Assembly: GCA_002811645.1 (NCBI GenBank)
Contig: PDIP01000006.1
Location: 62,001 to 126,000, forward strand
Length of the DNA stretch: 64,000 nucleotides
Direction of reading: 5' to 3'
Source: Corallochytrium limacisporum
Taxonomy: Eukaryota; Opisthokonta
Both the position numbers and the translations under genes were made by a program. How positions within the stretch are numbered: the first letter of the stretch is position 1; the number at the start of each line of letters is the position of its first letter. A model generated the notes under the pieces. The model made no database searches, had not been told where the DNA came from, and was given only the letters and a program-made list of their open reading frames with translations. Shown here in pieces: positions 55,003 to 64,000 of this stretch.

Positions 55003-57168
55003 ATGGAACAGAATAAAGCAGACTCCAAGGGGCTCCAGCAAGGGAACCCTGGGGATCGACTATTGAACACATACATCCTGGACTACCTTCGAAAGAGTGG
55101 CTTCAGTGCGTCTGCGAACACATTCATGCAGGAGGCCACAAACTTTGTTGAGCCCCTGCCTGTAGACGCACCGCAAGGATTTCTGTACGAGTGGTGGCGT
55201 ATATTTTGGGATGTCTTCTCACACTAGAGTCAGAGTACCAACAAGGATTCACAACAGCAGCAGAACCAATTGCAGAAGGCACGATTCCTTCAAGAAGCCC
55301 AACGGTTAGCACAACTGCAACAGGCCATGTCACCCACTGTTGCATTGAGGTCGATGGTGGGTAATCCACTAGAAGCTACCATGATCAATCCTCAGAATCA
55401 AATTCGAATGATGATGATACCAGCTGAGCAAAAAGGTCTTGAGATGGACGAAAACGCAAACAGAATGATACAGCAGTTGATGCGGAGTCAAACTCAAGGT
55501 GTACCCCTTCAAAGTGCTCAGATGGCTAAGCATGTTGGGATCGATCCTAACGTGTTCAATGCTACAAATGCACAGCAGCAGCAGATGATGCAGATGATGC
55601 AACAACAGCAACTTATGCAGCAAGCCAGGCGTGGCAGCGTTGGGAAAGGAATGCAGGGACCACAGCAATTGCCCCAAGCCTCCCAAGTCGGAAATTTGGC
55701 TTTGCAAAGACAGGGGAGTCAAATGAATCAGGATCAACAGAATCTCCGTGAGCAACAGCAACAGCAACTGCAACAGAAGCAGCAGCAGAATCCTGCTCGG
55801 AAGTCGCAGAGCGTAGAAGACCAAAACCAGCAGATGCTGCCGACTAGACAGAGTTTAGAGCGCAAACAGAGTTTCCAGAAGGGAGAAATACCGAACCTCC
55901 GAGCGATGTCCTCAGATGAGAAAGCGAGTGAACGGTCCTCGGAGCTGGGGAAGAGATCAAGTGGCACTTCTACCGGACAGCAACCTGCAGACGAGCTTGG
56001 TGACGCACAGATGGCACAATTACTTGTGACAAATTCTCACTTGGCACAAAAGGTAATTCAGCAGCGTGTTCGTCAGGGCACGATTAGTGAAGGCACAATC
56101 AATCGATTGGCAATGTTTGCCAGCCACGGTCCCCAGATTCTTCAAATGCTTGCGAAGCAAAAAGAATTTCTGGAGCAACAGCAGCAACAGCACCGTGAAG
56201 AACAGGAAATGAAAGGCACGAACTCTGGAATGCTGCAAACCACGGGACTACAAACATCTTCGACATCTGGTGCAAACATGTCACCGTCGCCTCAGCCCAC
56301 CAACATGTCCAACCTGGCGCATTTGCAGCATCTGCAGCAGCAGCAAAATTCATTGCAACAAGGGATGAGCCCTGGGCAGCAGATGGTCATCCTAAGCTTA
56401 CAGCAACAACAGCAGCTACTGCAGCAGCAGCAGCAGCAGCAGGCGATACAGCAACAACAAGAACAAGATGTACAACAACAGCAACAGAAGAATCAAATTC
56501 ATCAATTTAAAGCACAGGACATGATGGGAAACGACAGCTCGGCCAAACCCATCAGGGCGAGTCTTCAGAATCTTCCAGGTGGTATCCAACAGGATGGTCA
56601 AGGCGTTCATCCCAGATCTGCAACATTGGGAGATTCTGACAATCGTCCACAGTCATCTCGGAGCAATAACTCCGGCGCCTGCAGCACGAATGCTCATAGT
56701 TCACGGAGGAATTCTCATGCTGGACAACAAAACAATGTAAAGAACACTACCACTGCCGTGAATGGTGCCAACACCATGATTGACACTAACAACCCTCCCC
56801 CTGACTGCCGGGGAAGTGATTCGGCTCTCCAGGCTAATACGCGGAAGCGTGCTGCAAAACCACAAGTCCATCATTCAAAGAAACCAGCTGAGGATACACC
56901 TAGGGACCAAACGCCTGCAGTTCAATGTGGCTTGGGAGGGATTGATAGAACGATCGAAGCCAGCCACAACGCAGACTCGATCAATATAGAGTATGAAGAG
57001 ATCTTGCGCATTGGCGACGAAGATTCTTCCCTTCAATACGGTGAATTTCTGGACCAGCTAGAAGGGGGATGGAACTGCAGAATTCAGCATGAGTCTTTGA
57101 GTTTGATCTCAGTAACCGGAACTCATAATTCCTTCACTGTATTAATAGTTATAGACGGCCGTAGATAA
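55003..57168 (+). CDS. LisH-domain, Gln-rich transcriptional regulator with in-frame stop
   Basis: The frame starts MEQNKADSKG and contains a LisH motif (RLLNTYILDYLRKSGFSASA, ~19-38) followed by GFLYEWWRIFWDVF, the arrangement of FLO8, LEUNIG and SSDP-type co-regulators. A TAG at codon 75 (55225-55227) interrupts it, and the same frame continues at once as SQSTNKDSQQQQ for about 650 codons. The rest is very rich in Gln and Asn, with CAG/CAA tracts, LQEAQRLAQLQQAM, and a Lys/Arg patch (NTRKRAAKPQ) near the end. The stop differs from CAG by one base, and Gln would fit the surrounding sequence. The protein is therefore either truncated, read through, or the base is wrong. The FLO8 group is the closest by eye. 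The stop is 126 bp from RAE1. Confidence 0.8.
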
Positions 57169-57294
57169 GTTTTGGAACACGTTACTTTTGGACCTTGTGG
57201 TAGTCTGCAGCTGGACCCGAGTTCGAATATTTCATGACGGCAGTTCTTTGGGTCTGCATACAGGCGGATGGCTTCCGTTTGTGAAGAGTTCGCA

Positions 57295-58590
57295 CTACTG
57301 GCTGTCCGCGCTCTGAACTTGGTGAACCTGAATTTGATATTGAGATCCTGGTTGCCAATTCTGATGAGCAGCAGTGTCCCAGGCGTAGCCTACAGCATAG
57401 GCAAACAACGTGCCGTCCGGACTAAAAGCTCCTTTCTGAACACCTGCAGGCAAAGTTCCGTACGCTTGCAGTGGTTGGCGGCGTGATCGATGCCAGAAAC
57501 GGTAGGATCCATCTGACCCTGTTGTGGCAAAGCAATCCATAGATCCCACGGGCTGTACAGCTATAGAAGTGACTGACGTTGGCTCCTGCGCACGTCCAGC
57601 CTTAAAAGTAAAGAACTCTAGAGCACTAGCCATTTGAGGAGTCAGCACCGTCGGTATGGCGTTGGCCTCAGCAGGAGCACGATTTTGGGGCAATCTTGCC
57701 AAGCTCTGACACTGCAGGACTGCACAACGACTACCCGCACTGCCAAGAGCAATTGAACTATCGTCAGGCCACGTTGTAATACATCGCGTCTGCCGCCGTA
57801 AGGGACTATAAAAGCATGACATCACTTTCCCGGGATTCGTCACGTCCACAATGGCTACTACTCGATCAGCACACGCAATGCCTATGCAATTTTTCCCTCT
57901 GCTCATAGAGTATACCCTCTCGGGTAACGTTACAATACCTACCGGAGAGCTTGCCGGAGCCTGCCTCACATCCCAGTATTTGAGCATACCATCCCATCCT
58001 CCACTGACCACAAGCTGCTGTTCAGGTATTGTTTCAATGCAGCTCACTGTGTTCCCGTGCTGTCCAAGGCCTTGAACTGCAGGATTTCCAGGGCTGCTAC
58101 GCATCATATCTAAACATGCAATTTTCCCCTGACTATTGGCAAAGTACAGTTGTTTCGAATCAGCTGCCGCCCATTTCAGTGCCATGCACGCAGAAGGAGG
58201 GGGGTCACCAAGGACGGTCTTCACGTCGACAGTGAGGTCGGGATTGCCAGTATTACCACTTCCAAGATCCCATATCCTAAGCATACCATCCCATCCTGAG
58301 ACTGCGATAATCTTTGACTGTTGGGTAGGTGCAAAGGCATTGCCACTAACTCCTTCTCCGATGGTGCTTTGTAGTTTAAGATCTGCTCCGGGGTTTACTA
58401 ATGTTTCCGGTTTTTGCTGGCCGCGACCTCCTTGCTGCTGTTGGCCCGCATTTGAACCGAAGGCAGAGGGTCCAAACCCCGTCTGGGCTGCACCACTGCC
58501 GAATCCTGTCGATGACGCTGCCCCAAATCCAGTTGACTTCTGAGGAGCACCGAAGGCAGAGGCTCCAAACGCAGGCGCTCCAAATGACAT
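57295..58590 (-). CDS. RAE1: RAE1/Gle2 mRNA export WD-repeat protein
   Basis: RAE1/Gle2 is a seven-bladed WD-repeat nucleoporin that binds Nup98 and helps export mRNA; it also acts at the spindle. The 431-aa protein shows WD blades with IIAVSGWDGMLRIWDL, LVVSGGWDGMLKYWDV, then LPERVYSM, the PLRRQTRCI region typical of RAE1, CFATTGSDGSYRFWH and FAYAVGYAW. The first ~50 residues are unusual: a dense FG-rich tail (FGAPAFGASAFGAPQ, TGFGSGAAQTGFG). Human RAE1 has only a short version, so the protein may join the nuclear-pore FG mesh directly. The frame is intact. It is convergent with the LisH gene (126 bp). Confidence 0.94.
   Translation of the reverse strand: MSFGAPAFGASAFGAPQKSTGFGAASSTGFGSGAAQTGFGPSAFGSNAGQQQQGGRGQQKPETLVNPGADLKLQSTIGEGVSGNAFAPTQQSKIIAVSGWDGMLRIWDLGSGNTGNPDLTVDVKTVLGDPPPSACMALKWAAADSKQLYFANSQGKIACLDMMRSSPGNPAVQGLGQHGNTVSCIETIPEQQLVVSGGWDGMLKYWDVRQAPASSPVGIVTLPERVYSMSRGKNCIGIACADRVVAIVDVTNPGKVMSCFYSPLRRQTRCITTWPDDSSIALGSAGSRCAVLQCQSLARLPQNRAPAEANAIPTVLTPQMASALEFFTFKAGRAQEPTSVTSIAVQPVGSMDCFATTGSDGSYRFWHRSRRQPLQAYGTLPAGVQKGAFSPDGTLFAYAVGYAWDTAAHQNWQPGSQYQIQVHQVQSADSQ

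Positions 58591-64000
<5,410 letters not shown>

Noticed and set aside
55205-55227. A very short intron ending at the in-frame TAG of the LisH gene
   Set aside because: It would remove the conserved WWRIFWDVF segment that defines the family.

Overview
The window looks like nuclear DNA of a unicellular eukaryote with few introns, probably an opisthokont and perhaps a unicellular holozoan. The housekeeping set is fully eukaryotic: CTP synthase, REXO4, CSE1/exportin-2, an ABCA transporter, CCT3, haspin, RAE1 and DIMT1. Four genes point towards opisthokonts: an NDUFV3-like complex I subunit, a C2 protein ending in a Rab11-FIP-type Rab-binding motif, a FLO8-like LisH protein and HSF domains with the FVRQLNMYGFRKV helix. 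Most genes are single long ORFs. The few introns I can place start with GTAAGT, and the best one has a TACTAAC branch site and a TAG acceptor. The taxonomic placement is inference and no species is claimed.

Layout. 1-1369 is a gene cut by the left edge (minus). 2.8-8.9 kb holds CTPS(+), REXO4(-) and CSE1L(-). 9.9-13.2 kb holds NDUFV3-like(+), a broken UBXN11-like gene(-) and the C2/FIP gene(-). 13.8-19.6 kb holds a small membrane protein gene(+) and the 1734-aa ABCA transporter(-). 19.6-28.3 kb is gene-poor. 28.3-41.9 kb holds a possible small spliced gene(+), CCT3(-), PPIL6-like(+, frameshifted), a helical protein(-), haspin(+), a secreted DUF4832-type protein(-) and HSF-A(-). 41.9-49.5 kb is gene-poor. 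HSF-B(+) is at 49.5-50.5 kb, followed by a gene-poor stretch to 55.0 kb. The LisH/Q-rich gene(+, in-frame stop) and RAE1(-) occupy 55.0-58.6 kb. Another gene-poor stretch leads to DIMT1(+) at the right edge.

Two patterns stand out. First, genes sit in tail-to-tail pairs with only about 30-130 bp between stop codons (six pairs), while most long gene-free stretches lie between divergent starts. Second, damage is very uneven. About 20 kb of other coding sequence is intact, yet the UBXN11-like gene needs four single-base corrections and the PPIL6-like gene one, every time one missing base in a short homopolymer. Both families are linked to cilia in animals, so decay of ciliary genes is a testable reading; programmed -1 recoding and sequence error are the alternatives.

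Other notable features are repeated poly-C/poly-G tracts and C(n)G(n) palindromes, two assembly gaps that both fall inside minisatellites (one within the NDUFV3-like coding region), and two paralogous HSF-domain genes on either side of a 7.6-kb gene-poor region. I recognised no mobile element, CRISPR array, rRNA or tRNA.
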